A stretch of 64,000 nucleotides of DNA from Terebella lapidaria (taxonomy: Eukaryota; Annelida; Polychaeta; Terebellida; Terebellidae): positions 18,501,402 through 18,565,401 of the forward strand of contig OX424567.1 in assembly GCA_949152475.1 (NCBI GenBank), in the 5' to 3' direction. Positions 23,000 through 35,806 of the stretch are shown here, piece by piece. The notes beneath the pieces were generated by a model that saw only the letters and a list, made by a program, of their open reading frames with translations, did not search any database and had not been told where the DNA came from. The stretch's first letter is position 1, and each line of letters starts with the position of its first letter. The position numbers and the translations under genes were made by a program.

Positions 23000-24690
23000 C
23001 TCGAGCTTGTTTATGTTATCCGTTGTGGCCCTAATGCGCTTTAGTGAGTCACATGTATTTGAATGATGCGATATCCATCAGCCTGATACTAGGCTTGAAT
23101 AACGAAATCGATTTTGATCTCTCGGAAACCTTATGCATGTGCATGTACCTTTGTAATGGATCCATGCATGTATATGACAAGAATGCGAATGAGACGGCAA
23201 ACGTCTGCAAAGCAAGCACTATCGAACGCACTACTGGACACACACCAGTAGTAGTTTTTTAATACTAATAAACATTACATATGTCTCCAGTTGCGCATCC
23301 ATTGCAAAAATTGGTCTTCAGGCCATTTTTCAAAATGGCCGCCCCGCAAAATCTCAATTCTTGAGATTGCTTCACTTTAGGCTGCATAGGTCTTCAAAAT
23401 CAAATTTTTGTTACCTATTGCTGCTTATTGTGGGGGCCTGATACATTGTACATGAGAAAATAGTGGTTAAATAAATATTTATAATATGAATATGTCCATA
23501 AATTCAAGATGACCGCCAAATTTAGATAATTTGTCACTAAAATGTCCATAACTTAGGACTGAGTCAACCTAGGATGTTCATTTTGGGGTCTATACCTAGG
23601 TTTTCATATACAGGGAATCCATTTAGATCAAAATAAATACAATCAAGCTGACACTATTTATCAGTATTCGTGACATAAACTGAGAGTGGGAGTGTTGAGT
23701 GGCTAAAATATCAAAGAAAAAGGATGGAAATAGGATGTTACCTCCGCCCATGATAGGTTCACAATCATGCACATTATATATTTTTCTATTTTCCCCTAAG
23801 ATGTAGTTTATTTAACGTGCCGTACAGCTATATGTACTCAATCCATATCATATTCATGATTGATCTATTTGTATGGACAAAGCTGCAATTTTCTGTAGGA
23901 ATATAGACAGATATACCGATACATGTACCGAGTATATCTATACCTATACTGCATGTCTTCTAGCTATCACATTATCTTACATATTTTGCATCACATCATA
24001 TATTCATATAAATTCTCTCGAGAAAAAGCTATAGCATTCACATATTATATTTCAAATAAATGAATTTATATATAGAATTTGCATTTATAATGATACAAAC
24101 TCATTATGTATCAGTGTTTAAATCCACACTTCTTATTTTTAACGCAGATGTGTTAATGAGAATGGAACTGTTGTTCCAGCAAGACAGACGAAAGGATGTC
24201 ATATCGAAATATATTTAATGAAATTTCATGCAGGTTCGTTCTTATATATACAAAAATAAATAAATAACATACGACCGGAATATAAATCAAATCATGTACC
24301 ATAATAATAATAATGACGTACAATGCACATGAAATGTATACATATATAGTAATACGGGGTATCATTGCAGACATAAACATTTATAATGAAAATCTTGAGA
24401 CACAATCCCCGTGTATTTGGAAATACACTTCGATATTGACGCACTCTGATCCTCGCAAACATATTAAAAACCTTACCCATTCGAAATCCATAACCAACCA
24501 ATCACAATTCGCAAATCTCATCCGTTACACGTCCTTTCTAGTGGATGAGAAGAGGTATTTTATCAAACTAACTATTGGACAATCTTGGAACAATGCGTCA
24601 TTGGTCCTATCCAAAACATTGCTACCTGCATCCAGCCGTCCCACAAAGTCTACTTTTGACACGATCAGAGTTCTATGTTAAGTCTGAATT
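23000..24690. other. Intergenic AT-rich sequence, no feature recognised
   Basis: Only short chance frames are seen. It contains two short AAATGGCCGCC / AAGATGACCGCC stretches (near 23333 and 23507) of a kind common in dispersed repeats, and tetranucleotide-like AATA runs near 24250. Confidence 0.45.
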
Positions 24691-24694
24691 CCGG

Positions 24695-25492
24695 TTACCG
24701 TTTTCCAAGAAGGTCTCTGGTTTTTCTCAAGAGATTGTTTATGGACGACCGGCGTCGACTTGACGGTTCGCCGTTGAAGAGGCTGGCCCTATTTGTAGAC
24801 CCAGGGTCGTACACTACTGGTTGTACGTCTTTTACACTGGAGGCTGACCCCCGGCGCGCCAACTCGACAGCCGCTAGAGACACGGGGCTTGGGGTGCCAT
24901 GAGAGGTGGACATTCGCCCCTTCTCCACCGGCAAAGGCGTCGGGATGTTCGAGTTGGGTGCGGAGCATGACTTCTGTGCCACCTGGTGACGAGCCCGCAT
25001 TGGACGAGAGGGTTGCACGATTGGTGGACTGCTTTGAGTTGAGGTGATGGATCGTTTGTCGTCGGAGCGGGATCCACTGGCTCCGGATGAGGGTGACCTA
25101 GAACTCGCTTGTGAGGATGACGATGATTTCATTATCCATTGCAGTAGAGCTGACTGGTCGCTTTGTTCGGCTTGCAGCCGCTTTTCCAAGGCACCAACCA
25201 GCTTCCAGCCTTCTACGCTTCCTTTCTTGCCCTTCGGGATGTGGCCGTTCAGGATAGCTTTCTTCTTGCGTCTCAGTTCCTCATCTCGCTTTGCCTGCTT
25301 TTCTTGCTCTGCCAACAATTTCTTATCAGCTTCGGTCATTTTATTGTCCTCAAGTTCAATTTCAATTTGTGCATTCTTTTCCATTTCCTTTATCAACACC
25401 CTGCGCATCGCCATCCGTCGTTCATTAAACTCCACTTCTTTGGTCGTCTTAATATTTTTCGTCTCCATTGTGCTAAATTGTAGATACCCCAC
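24695..25492 (-). CDS. Unrecognised intronless gene: basic/charged coiled-coil N-terminus, serine-rich C-terminus
   Basis: A 265-codon open frame with a coherent composition, unlike the chance frames nearby. The first Met is at 25492. The ninth codon is also Met (METKNIKTTKEV) and may be the true start. Residues about 20-110 are highly charged (KEMEKNAQIEIELEDNKM, EQEKQAKRDEELRRKKKA) and probably helical. Residues about 120-250 are Ser/Pro-rich, and the end is basic, with RRRSSINNLLRKTRDLL, which fits a basophilic kinase site. No signal peptide or membrane span is seen. I do not recognise the family. It might be a retrocopy, a last exon, or a lineage-specific gene. An overlapping plus-strand frame of 186 codons is taken as its shadow. 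Confidence 0.55.
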   Translation of the reverse strand: MGYLQFSTMETKNIKTTKEVEFNERRMAMRRVLIKEMEKNAQIEIELEDNKMTEADKKLLAEQEKQAKRDEELRRKKKAILNGHIPKGKKGSVEGWKLVGALEKRLQAEQSDQSALLQWIMKSSSSSQASSRSPSSGASGSRSDDKRSITSTQSSPPIVQPSRPMRARHQVAQKSCSAPNSNIPTPLPVEKGRMSTSHGTPSPVSLAAVELARRGSASSVKDVQPVVYDPGSTNRASLFNGEPSSRRRSSINNLLRKTRDLLGKR

Positions 25493-25499
25493 TTCAAAT

Positions 25500-26090
25500 C
25501 TGCAATCCTTCCTCGTTACACCCTTGCACGCTTATACCAGTATCTTGCACGGCTGTTGCACACAGTATTTACAAAATGGTGCCAGCCACTTGCAGATACT
25601 ATAAAGTTGATTGATTCACTATCGCCCCGTCATGCTACGTTAACATGATAGCGTACCACGCGTGAGGTGTGTGCATCGCAAGACAGCCGCGCGTGTGACT
25701 GACGCAGTTGCACTGGAACAGAACCTCACTTCAAACATCCTGCGTGAAGGGAAGCAGGAATGGAAGGGGAGAGGGGGAGGGGGTGAGAGCTGGTGAGGAG
25801 AGTTAAACCAGGCCAGGGACGATGAAATAGGACTTGTCACATAATAATGAAGCGATATTATATGCATCCAAGGTAATTGCTATACATGGAGGGGATATCT
25901 TGGCTTGTCGGTGGTTAAACACAATGACATATCTATACAATATTAATAACATATTCGAAGGGGAGAACCACGCTCGGTAAATACGTTCAACACATGAGGC
26001 AATTATTATTGGCATTGTTATCAACAGTCCCATCGATACAGCCCCTATCGACCTCATAACAAAAACTGCCCCTCTTTAATGCATATTTTA
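25500..26090. other. Upstream region of the 24695-25492 gene
   Basis: It contains a purine-rich stretch (GGGGAGAGGGGGAGGGGG near 25768) and otherwise mixed sequence; no further gene was recognised. Confidence 0.4.
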
Positions 26091-29000
26091 TCGTCAAAAC
26101 AGCAACGGACATGAGAGCAAGATCAAGACTGATGGTGAAAGATCCTCAGGCAAATAAATTTGAGTGGAAAGACCACAGCGGGTTCAATGGCATATATAGT
26201 GTTTGGTGCGTTAAGTACTACTCCAAGGTAAACACCTTCTCGTGGCCTTTGAAACAGCAAAAGACATTCGAATGCAATTTCTATGTTCATGTAGTTGCTG
26301 CAATATATTATGCATAATTGATGACAGCATGATAGGAAGCAAATACATGTATCAGGGCCATGTGTTTAATATGATTTTTATTCTCTGAAGGCAGAGAAAT
26401 GTGTTCAGACATATTCTGTAAACATAATGCCATATTACCACAAATAAATCGTGACCCATATGATGCATCAAACCTGACCAAATACGTTTGCGTAGAAACA
26501 GCCATAACATCAGCAGCATGCGACAGCATTTGCCTCAGAGTGGGACGAATGTTAATAATTCATGAAGCGACCTCCAATGTTTTTCGTGAACCCATTCCGC
26601 CCCACTAACTGTTCGACGACCACATGTAAATTCATGCAATTGAACCTAAAGCATCTACACGAATGCAAAAAAAATAATGTTGATGTCAAAAAGGTTGATG
26701 AACTGAATGTTGATATTATCTATATTTTCTGGTGAAAAGGCTGAGATATGCATAATGTGATAATTTGGGATGAATTGGTTTGGCATATGCCTACGAAAAA
26801 TATCTACATATTACGGTAATCGGGTGACCCTATTAGTAAAAAAAAAAAATGCTAAATCGCCAAATGGTCAAAACAAATATTATATGATCTTTTTATGTGT
26901 TCTCCATTTCTGAACTTGTTTTGTTGTATTTACCTCGCTTGATCTGACCCCGAGTGTCCCCTGTTCAAAAGGTGCGAGGAGGCTTGGCATAAATATTACA
27001 TTCATTAGCCAACACATTCCCTTTATGGTGGTCAGGGTCAAAGCCATTCATAGATACTATCATTCTACGTGTCGGTCTATGACATTGTGTTTGTCAGTTA
27101 TGAATGTATGTATGCAATGAATCCTCACGAATATTCGACCAACATGTAATATAAAGGTATCATCGTCTATACTGTGTTATAATTTAGAATTGTGGGTGGT
27201 CAGGTCAAAATATGGGACACTGATTTTGGTTCCGTTGAATATAGTTTCAAATTAAATGCTGTAAAGCAATCATAGTCGTATAACGTTTGAGAAGAACAGC
27301 TTGAACGGAATACGGTTGTGGGGGCAATCGTTAGGAGGCTTACATGGCGATTCATTATTATCACTAGGGAAATCATATTGATTATGGGGACAATTCATCA
27401 AGCTATCTTTAACTTATTATGTGTATGGAGTGGTACGCCGTAGAGCTAAATAGGTGCTATTTTAGGACTCATCGCCCTAGAGACACATGTCTGAGAGGTT
27501 ATCAGCTTTGCCTTGTTTTTCAGCCATATTTCAGAAACGCTACATCAAAGAGCCAGACATCATATAGGACTCGTCACAAAAAAAATCGATATCTAATGGG
27601 TATTTTGACGAACTCGATATTTTTCAAACCGTGCAACATCTTGGCATTTGTTTTGAAGCTGAAATTGCAGTTGTAAGAGGTATTCAGGATCAAATACATC
27701 AAGTTTTATCATAGGTTACTTTAATTTCAGTTTTGAGGTCTTCAAGTGTAGGCTTACAAAAAGAGCTTTCACTGAATATGTAACATATTCGTTTCTAATT
27801 TCCTATAGTACAGGAAAACACAGTTAATTAAACGGTGATTGAATCGTTCATTCACTGACATATGTCTGAGACTTTTTTTCATAATGCAACTAGAAATTAC
27901 ATTGATCTACAACCACTCTAGTGCACTCTGTTGATCCACTGATCATAACTATAGAGTGTAAATAAGGCTATGGAACATAATATGTCATCAATAACGTATA
28001 CAATGAATTGTCCTGTCGTGTGAATACAACCATTCTTCTGCTTTGCGGTATTAATTTTGAATGTGGAAAGTGATCGCAATGTGCAATTTATCTCTGGTGG
28101 AACAATAATGTGTGAAAATGGTGTTACTTTACCTATTTGCACGAATATCATTAAAAAGGGGCATTGTGTGGATGTTAAGAACTCGGCGCTGACTTATTTA
28201 TCTATAATTGAGATACTGATTGGATAGTAGATCAGGAATCGATTCAGACGTGGAACATAAAATACATCTCTTATAATTTGTGGCTGCTGCAGCTCTATTC
28301 CTTAATTTCAACCATTTCAACGGTAGAAAGATCAATAATACCTTTATTTACGAAATGTTCACCATGTCCCAATACCAACGCACCTGTGAATCAGTTATGT
28401 AATTTTTGTCAATTTGCAATTTAATCATCATATTATATCCATTAGCATTTGAGTCACTATTGACATATCTGCATGCTACAACTACTATACAATACATAGT
28501 TCAGCTAGGGCTAATGCATTCTTTGGAGTGAAATCCATTACATTGCATTTGCCACAGAAAGGACTGTAAAAATTAATAATAATACAACCTACCAATTTTT
28601 ATTGGTGTACTATCAATATATATATATTTTACATTTTGTATTGCAAAATACACGTTTCGACCTGTTATTGGAGTACTCAAATTGAATAGACACATTCTCT
28701 CACAAACAACTGTACCCGAGACATTATTTACTAGATATATCCATATTTTTATTGAGCTGTTTTATGTACGAGAGGTAACGGTATTGATTTTGATGTAAAT
28801 AATTTACATGGTGTTATTGTGTTTGTATTGAGTTCGATAACGTAAATACTATCATCAATCCCTCAGCAGTGTTCATCTTATATCGGCTGATATGCTGCAT
28901 GTGAACCGAAAGGATATTCAAACAATAAAAACAACTCACTACAATGGAGCTGCTTGAGGGAGTGTCTTTCAAAATGAATTAGAGGGTTCCCAATGAACAG

Positions 29001-31400
29001 TGCGATACCTTTTGTTGTATGTATTTTTACACTTGCGATATATCGTTATTTGCAGGTCACCCCTGGTAGTGTAATTCTAGTGGTTGGGTTTTTTCATAGA
29101 CTTGGGAGACGGAGACGAATTCAAGTTTTTGATCTAACAACTCTCATTCTGAGAATATTCGCCTTTTCGCAAATCGGGGAAGGGAATATTTCTGGAATTT
29201 TGTTACTTTATAACTAATGACCATTTGAGAGCACATATATTATCAATATCATGGATGCTATTTTAGGACTGATCGCACTAGACAGACATGCCTGAGGGCT
29301 TATTTAATGAGCTTTGCCTCGTAATTTTTTCAGCCCTATTTCAGACATGGTGCGATGCAGAACCAGACATCATTATCGGACTCGTCACAATAGAGACACT
29401 TGTCTAATGGGTATTTTGACATACTCGATATTTCAAGAAACAGTGCGTCCTGAAAATTGTTTCTGACACGAAATTTGTGATTCTGAGTAGTATCTACATG
29501 ATCTAGGAGGAACTTTATCGGTTGTTTTTAATGGATTATGCTTATTTCAGTTTCGAGGTCTCCAAAAGCTTGCCCATGTCGCGGTGGAAAGAACGACTCA
29601 ATGTTGGTGTTCATGCAATGTTTATTTACACGCTTGCGACCCAGAGCAAGTCTGTAACTAATATATATGTGGCATGTAGAATTCATATATGAATGCAGAG
29701 CCGGTGTTCATCTGCTCGCTGTTTAGAACAAAAGATATACTAGTAATAATTAAGAAAATAGCAACGGATGACCATACTGGCTTAACAAGAGAAATATAGA
29801 CTAAGTTGAAGTGGAATACACCTTGGGTTACACAGAGAAATATGATCACGTATGTACGTTAAAGTGTGGAAGTAGTTACAGTCACTAACCTGAGATATAT
29901 ACAACGATGTGCCATGTAGATAAGAAATGATACATGTATATGAATGCAGAGCCGATGTTTATCCGACATTTGTTAGGAACAAAAGACGATGAATTTGGCG
30001 CCAAATTGTTTGTATACTAGGCAGAATCAACAGGAAATTAATATTGGAGAGAATAAATAAAAGAACTTGGCATTTGTGAACTGTAGAATTAGTAACACAT
30101 GTTAATTAAGTACGGAATAAATATGAAATGAATGTGTACACGCGAAGTCGTATATATATGTGAGTATATACACAGGCTACATAAAAAGCTTTCACTGAAG
30201 ATGTCCTATGGCACAAATACACCGTACCTTCTAGTTTGTCACAGTACATGGAAACACAGCTAATTAAATGATGACTGAATCGTTAATTTACTGAATCAGA
30301 TCTGTGTTTTGAGTAAGGAATTACTCTATACGATGATTTATAATGCAATAAAAATTACATTGATCTACAGCCATCATGGCTGATCCCTTTCTTAATCCAT
30401 TGATCTACATGTAAGGCCACGGACCATAACATGTCATTAATAGCGTACATAATGAATCGCCCTTTTAATTATTCCCTCGAATTGTAGTAATCATTTCGAA
30501 AGCAGAAATTGATCCCATTGTGCATGGCTTCTTATGTGGAACAATGATGTGTGAATAATGTGGTGAATAATCACCGGGAGGGTGTTTTTGGAGTTTGACA
30601 TTGCAGTAATTATACGGTAATTATATAACATTATAAATGATGGTTATTATTGGTATATAATAATATTATTACATATTACATAATAAGGGGATATTGGTCA
30701 CGCAGTAGATCACGAATCAAACCAGAAATGGGACGTAAATCAAACGTCTTTCAACATGTACTTAGGCTTGCACTTAAGCTTAAGCTTAATAAAGCTTTCA
30801 ACATGTACTTAGCCTTGCAAACGCCACTGCATTTTATGTTCTAGAAAAGAAAATATGTTTCAAAGGCTCATCAAGTTCCAGAACCAACGTACCGGTGAAT
30901 CGAATACATGCATCATTTTTATGAGTTTGCAGATATATCATCATATTATGTCCATTAGCATTGGTACAGATACTATAAAACACATTGTTCAACTAATGAA
31001 GTCGGCCCCATACATTGCATATGATAGGCACATAAGTGGAATATTTTGAAACGAAAATCCCAAAGTTGATGTTACAATTTTCACCCAAAATTCAACGACG
31101 AACTAAATATATTTTATAATGAGCATTCAAGATGTAACAACAGGAACAAAAGACTAGTTTTATAAGAGGGAGTTGGGAGTTTAATTAATTATCTTTCAAA
31201 GTACTAAGTTATCACCATAACAGTGAAAGACCGATGCTGAAAGGTCAAAGATCATCACCGACTCTGAAAGGTCCTTTGGCAAATAAAATTGCAGAGAAAG
31301 GCCATATCAAATTCAGTGGCATATAATTTATGGTGTTCTAGTACAATTTCAAAACAACGCCTTCGCATGGCTTTCTGAAAGGTCACACACATGCAAATGC
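26090..31400. repeat. Diverged copies of one duplicated noncoding block (copies I and II)
   Basis: Several stretches recur in the same order. GATCTACA-containing sequence at about 27900-28060 matches 30350-30500. TGTCTGA and ACTCGTCAC segments at 27430-27780 match 29250-29570. A TCCATTAGCAT segment at 28438 matches 30947. A CTCAGGCAAATAAA segment at 26144 matches 31270. Related copies lie at 35810-36766, 48504-48990 and 60950-61330. No coding pattern survives in any copy, so the nature of the original unit is unknown. Divergence is clear, so the duplication is old. Confidence 0.7.
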
Positions 31401-31980
31401 AATTGCTAAATTCAAGTTCATCCATCAGTGAAACACGCTTTTTGGAAGTAGTTTTGTTATAAACAATCGGAACAACTTGAAATTTCGTGTGTATTAATTG
31501 GGCATCATGCCGTAATTTTTCACCAAATTTCAGAGTTCTATCTCAAAAATTGAGAAAGTTAGCAATCTACCCCAATGTTGAATTTCGGTCTCAACATGGA
31601 ATTTCAAAATCTGCACAAAAAACAACAATTTTTATTCGATGTACGAGTCATGTATTGCTTCAGAATACACATAATTACTCAATATAAACCGAGTGTGCCT
31701 TCCGACTCTAAATCAACACAATTGGTTCATTCTGTATGGGCATAAACACGATAAAAGCCTTGAATTTGTTGAAATTTACTTGATCACATTTCCGACTGAA
31801 ATTTAACATTGGGTTAGATTGCCAACTTTTTCAATTTTTGAGATAGAACCCTGAAATTTTGTGAAAAATTACGGCATAATACCCAATTGGAGAACACCAA
31901 ATTTCAAGTTGATCCGATCATCCAAAACAAAACTACGGCCAAAAAGCGTGTTTCACTGATGGATGAACTTCACTTTAGTT
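31398..31980. mobile_element. MITE with about 200-bp terminal inverted repeats
   Basis: The left end (AAGTTCATCCATCAGTGAAA at about 31413) and right end (TTTCACTGATGGATGAACTT at about 31960) mirror each other. The arms continue through TTACGGCATAAT-type and TTGAGATAGAACCC-type sequence for some 200 bp, with a short centre. It interrupts the duplicated block: the sequence on either side is continuous in the copy at 26270-26330. No transposase is present. The target duplication is unclear (TTG at most). Confidence 0.75.
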
Positions 31981-32065
31981 GTTGCAATATATTTTACATC
32001 ATTGATGACAGCATGATAAGATGCGAAAATTAAAGTCTGTTGTGTTTTTGTGGGTCAAGAAGGCT

Positions 32066-32304
32066 TGATAATAATAATTGTAGGCTTTTATATAGCGCTT
32101 TCTAAAATTCTCAAAGCGCTTTACAATTATTATCCCCGGTTTTATGGCCTGTAACCACTTTTCGACCACCGTCCATAGACAATCACCTGTAAGGCTGCCA
32201 CTAGCGCAAGATGACTAGGTCACACATACATTAGAAAACACTGCCAATCGGGTACTCATTTGTACGACTGAGTGAACCGAGACACATTGTGATACACTCC
32301 TTGC
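32066..32304. repeat. Dispersed repeat with an ATATAGCGCTTT tail, left half
   Basis: AATAATAATTGTAGGC, then TATATAGCGCTTTCTAAA and AAAGCGCTTTACAAT, resemble the 3' ends of CR1/L2-type LINEs or their SINE partners. The repeat continues at 34471-34585 after the DNA transposon that splits it. Confidence 0.6.
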
Positions 32305-32309
32305 CCAAG

Positions 32310-34465
32310 CACTGTAGGAACCCCCAGTCGAAACGATTACCGTAACGCGCGTTACGGTAATCAAAAACATGGCGGAAGGCCAGTCGCTTCGTATCGTCCA
32401 TGTCCATTCCCAAAGAAATCACGATTTGTTTGATAAACTTGCAGCATTCCTATGGGAGTTTGGACATTGTTTAACATTCAGTGAGTTGGACGATTGTCTC
32501 AACTTACTGTATGTACGTTTATTTTGCCTGCGAAAAAATGTCACTGGATTACCGTAACGTCATCAAGCTTGACAGCTATGATTACCGTAACGTTTAGGAC
32601 TGATTACGGTAACGTGAGATGTCAAAATACATATTTCAAGTGATTTAACGTAGTCCGCTACAAACAGTGAGGTAACGAAGAGTCACAATTTAAAAGCTAT
32701 TTCATGAATATTATTTCTTCAGATTGACCTATTTTATAGAGTAACTGATCAGATCCTAATATTGAAAAGAATGTAGGGGTCACAATGCTGGTTTCTTTGA
32801 CATATTCGATCAAAATCACAAATATTTACCTAAAATTATATTATATGTCATTTTTTGCACATTTTTGTCTCCATATTCACATCTTGCATCTTGTTTTCCA
32901 TGCGAACAGATATGGTGACCCCCTATTTTCTCTTCAGTTTTTGGATGCTGATCAGTTAATCTATACAATGAGTCATTTTGAAGCGCTAGATTATGTTGAT
33001 ACAGTTATTGATTTAAAAAAAACTCTTTGACCCCCTCCCCTCAATGTTTGGAGCGGACTACCTCAAGTGTAAAAGTAGTGTGTGCTGCCTCCTCCAGTGC
33101 ATATGACTCATAATTTAGAATAATCTTGGTCAGGATGGAACCTAGGCTGTTGAGATAACTTATTTATGTAAAATCATATTTTACGTGAATGTGCACAGCC
33201 AGGGAAAGTACCCACAGGCCAAAGGACGCACAAACACTTGATCATTCTTATAACAGCACATTATCTATTTTACAGCAAACATATCCGGGAATAGTTTAAT
33301 TCAATAGTAACTTTTAATTTAAACCATTATTTTCAAGCCTACAAAAATACAACATATACAATAAATACACGTATAAATAAAATAGTGATAGGTGGACGAG
33401 AAATGGCGATCTGACGAAGACGTGACCTGAGTACTTACCTTATCGGTAAGACAAGTAGTAGTTAATAGTCATTGATAATATGAATATAATAACAATTAAT
33501 AAAAAAATGTATATATTCTGTAAAGGGAGAAGTGGAGGTAGGTTGTTTTTATAATTTTGTCCTAAATACCCAATATGTGGTCATGGTTATGTTTCATATA
33601 AATAATCGTCGCTGTAAAATAGCAAAGAAATACAAGAACACACAAACACGAAAATACAAGGTCGTACTATCAAGGTTGTCGCTACTGCTCATTGTGAGAT
33701 GTTAGTTAATGAAATCTTATTTTCAACGCACATTCATTAAATGTACTGAAAATGAATGTTATATTGTACATAATTGAGAGAGAAGGGGGGGAGGGGGGGG
33801 GTACACATTTAATTTCTGTTTCGTTACTGAATCGAAGCTCAGCCAGAATTTATGTTGTACTGGCACACCAGATAAGGCACCGGTTGGTTGATTAAGGCAT
33901 TTTCGTCTGGTAGTCAATGCATTGTTGGGCCCACTGTGGTGCTGTATTCCGTGTTTGACCAAAAATGATAACACAGCTTCAAACGGCTGTTGTAGGACAT
34001 CTGCATTGCGAATCTAAATTGAGGAAATTTGTGTCAAATATATTATCAACATCAGTTGTATTTTATGCATTCGGCGTGGATACATGTATTTGTGATTTTC
34101 CTGCTAATTTGAGACGGTTTATGCGAGAAATCCCAGTGATTTCAGGGCAGTAATACAACACGTTACGGTAATCTGCCTCACTGTGCCGTCCAACGTTACG
34201 GTAATCAAGCCTAGAAGTTACGGTAATCTTTAACAAATTTTCAAATATCTCCTCACTCGCATCAAACTATACAAAACGTTTCAGAAACAGTACCGATCTG
34301 TTTACCACAACGTCTGATATATATGTATCACTGTGACTCCAATAATATACCCGAGATACCCCGCAAATAACGCAGTTTATATTCGAACCGACTCACCTTC
34401 CGCCATGGTTTTGATTACCGTAACGCGCGTTACGGTAATCGCTTCGATCGGGGGTTCCTACAGTG
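32310..34465. mobile_element. Non-autonomous DNA transposon, CACTGTA termini, 5-bp TSD CCAAG, subterminal TTACGGTAA arrays
   Basis: Terminal inverted repeats of about 80 bp (32310-32395 and 34380-34465) begin CACTGTAGGAACCCCC. The flanks are CCAAG at 32305-32309 and at 34466-34470, an exact duplication. Each end carries a perfect palindrome centred on CGCGCG and flanked by TTACC/GGTAA. Five copies of GATTACCGTAACG or its complement lie within about 300 bp of each end (for example 32547, 32579, 32602; 34161, 34193, 34217). Such repeated subterminal motifs are typical transposase-binding sites. The interior (32625-34150) holds only short frames, so the enzyme must come from elsewhere. The superfamily is undetermined; a 5-bp duplication and a CAC start would allow a Transib-like assignment. 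Confidence 0.85.
32369..32557 (+). other. Short open frame starting inside the left terminal repeat
   Basis: Its ATG lies in the ATGGCGGAAGG segment that both terminal repeats share. Sixty-two codons follow, ending inside the subterminal array at a TTACCGTAA site. No family was recognised; it may be a truncated transposase start or chance. Confidence 0.25.
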
Positions 34466-34470
34466 CCAAG

Positions 34471-34585
34471 GGTGTTAGACAGTCAACACAACAGCGCCTG
34501 CGCCACGGCTCGAACCAGCAACCTGCTGGTCACGAGACGAGCGCCTTAACTGACTGCGCTACCTGTCCTCACAGAATTTGCGTCG
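34471..34585. repeat. Dispersed repeat, right half
   Basis: Continuation of the repeat at 32066-32304 past the DNA transposon, with CGAACCAGCAACCTGCTGG and GCGCCTTAACTGACTGCGCTACC. A segment of this type closes many animal dispersed repeats. Confidence 0.5.
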
Positions 34586-35806
34586 CAGTAGCGATCTTAC
34601 GTTAATACGGTTACGGATGCGTGATTTCACGACTGAATATATAATCAACCAATGGGACTGCGTAAAAATGACGGTCACGGTCGAATGGCGTTCGTCATGA
34701 CCGTTCTGTCTCTATTTTCAATGAGGAGACTCTACTAATGTGACGAATATATGCATGAGGCAATTTCAGCTGAGCGCAACTCGTGCATATCCCCGAGAGC
34801 GATCACCCGATATAAACAACTGCACTGTTGAAGAACACTGATGTTCGTTCTGGCCATGCATACCGTAGTACAAAGAGAAAAATTCCCTGAATAAAATCCT
34901 TTTTGACCGCGATTCAGATACGGATAAAAATATCATCGTGCACGTTGGCATACTGCACCAGAGAGCCAAACGGGAGCTTTCTATACATTTTTAAATATCC
35001 ATTGATAATGTGGGCAATCTAAAAGCGTGGAAGGCGACGCGTACATGTGCATGGGTGTATGCACTGGGGATAGGTTTTGGGGCTGGGTCCTAACGGAAAG
35101 TATGTTACATTTATAAACCTAATATTTGTATATTGATAAAAACATGTCATTTTCGACCATGATCACAGAAAAGTGGTACTTCTACAAGTCCAATATTTGC
35201 GCCACTCCAAAATCACCGTCAGAAATGTTATACTTTACATGCGTCCATTTCCACGATTAAAATTACGGATATGTTTTCGTCATTGACACATACATGCACA
35301 TTTAAAGTTTGAGGGAACCCATGTGGCCATATAATCAGTTAGTACTGTAATGACGTGCTAACATCCCTCACCTCCTTGACATAATTCTGTTATCGAGCAC
35401 ATCACAATAAATCAGCAATGCTTCGTATAACATCTTGTCTATAATTATAGACATTATATATGTTTCAGTGATTTGACAGAAAAGTATGTTTTCCTTCACA
35501 AACATTCAACTTTAGTTGAATGATATGTGGGAACTATGTCTTATAAACATGTCCGTATCCGTCTACTCACTACTCTTGTGTTGTTTTCATATGTAAGTAC
35601 AGTAAAATATTAAACAGTTTTCCATGTGTGATAAGAAAGTCTCGCGGCATTTACATATTCAGTACCATCAGTCATTGAAAATAGAGACATGACGGTCACG
35701 ACGAACGCCATAAGACCGTGACCGTCCTCTTCTCGCTAGCCCATTGGTGGATTATATATTCAGTTGTGAATTCACGCATCCGTAACCGTATTAACGTAAG
35801 ATCGCT
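34586..35806. mobile_element. Inverted-repeat DNA element with about 140-bp termini
   Basis: Left CAGTAGCGATCTTACGTTAA and right TTAACGTAAGATCGCTACTG are exact inverse matches. The arms continue through GGTTACGGATGCGTGA, the ATATAATC-ACCAATGGG stretch, GACGGTCACG and TCTCTATTTTCAATGA, to about 34725 on the left and 35665 on the right. The centre (34726-35664) is AT-rich without recognisable coding. No target duplication was confirmed: the left flank reads GCGTCG and the right GGACGT. It sits between the dispersed repeat and duplicated-block sequence. Confidence 0.75.

Noticed and set aside
25044..25604. 186-codon plus-strand frame as a gene
   Set aside because: It lies opposite the minus-strand 24695-25492 gene, is Ser/Phe/Leu-rich and has no domain; it is read as the antisense shadow.
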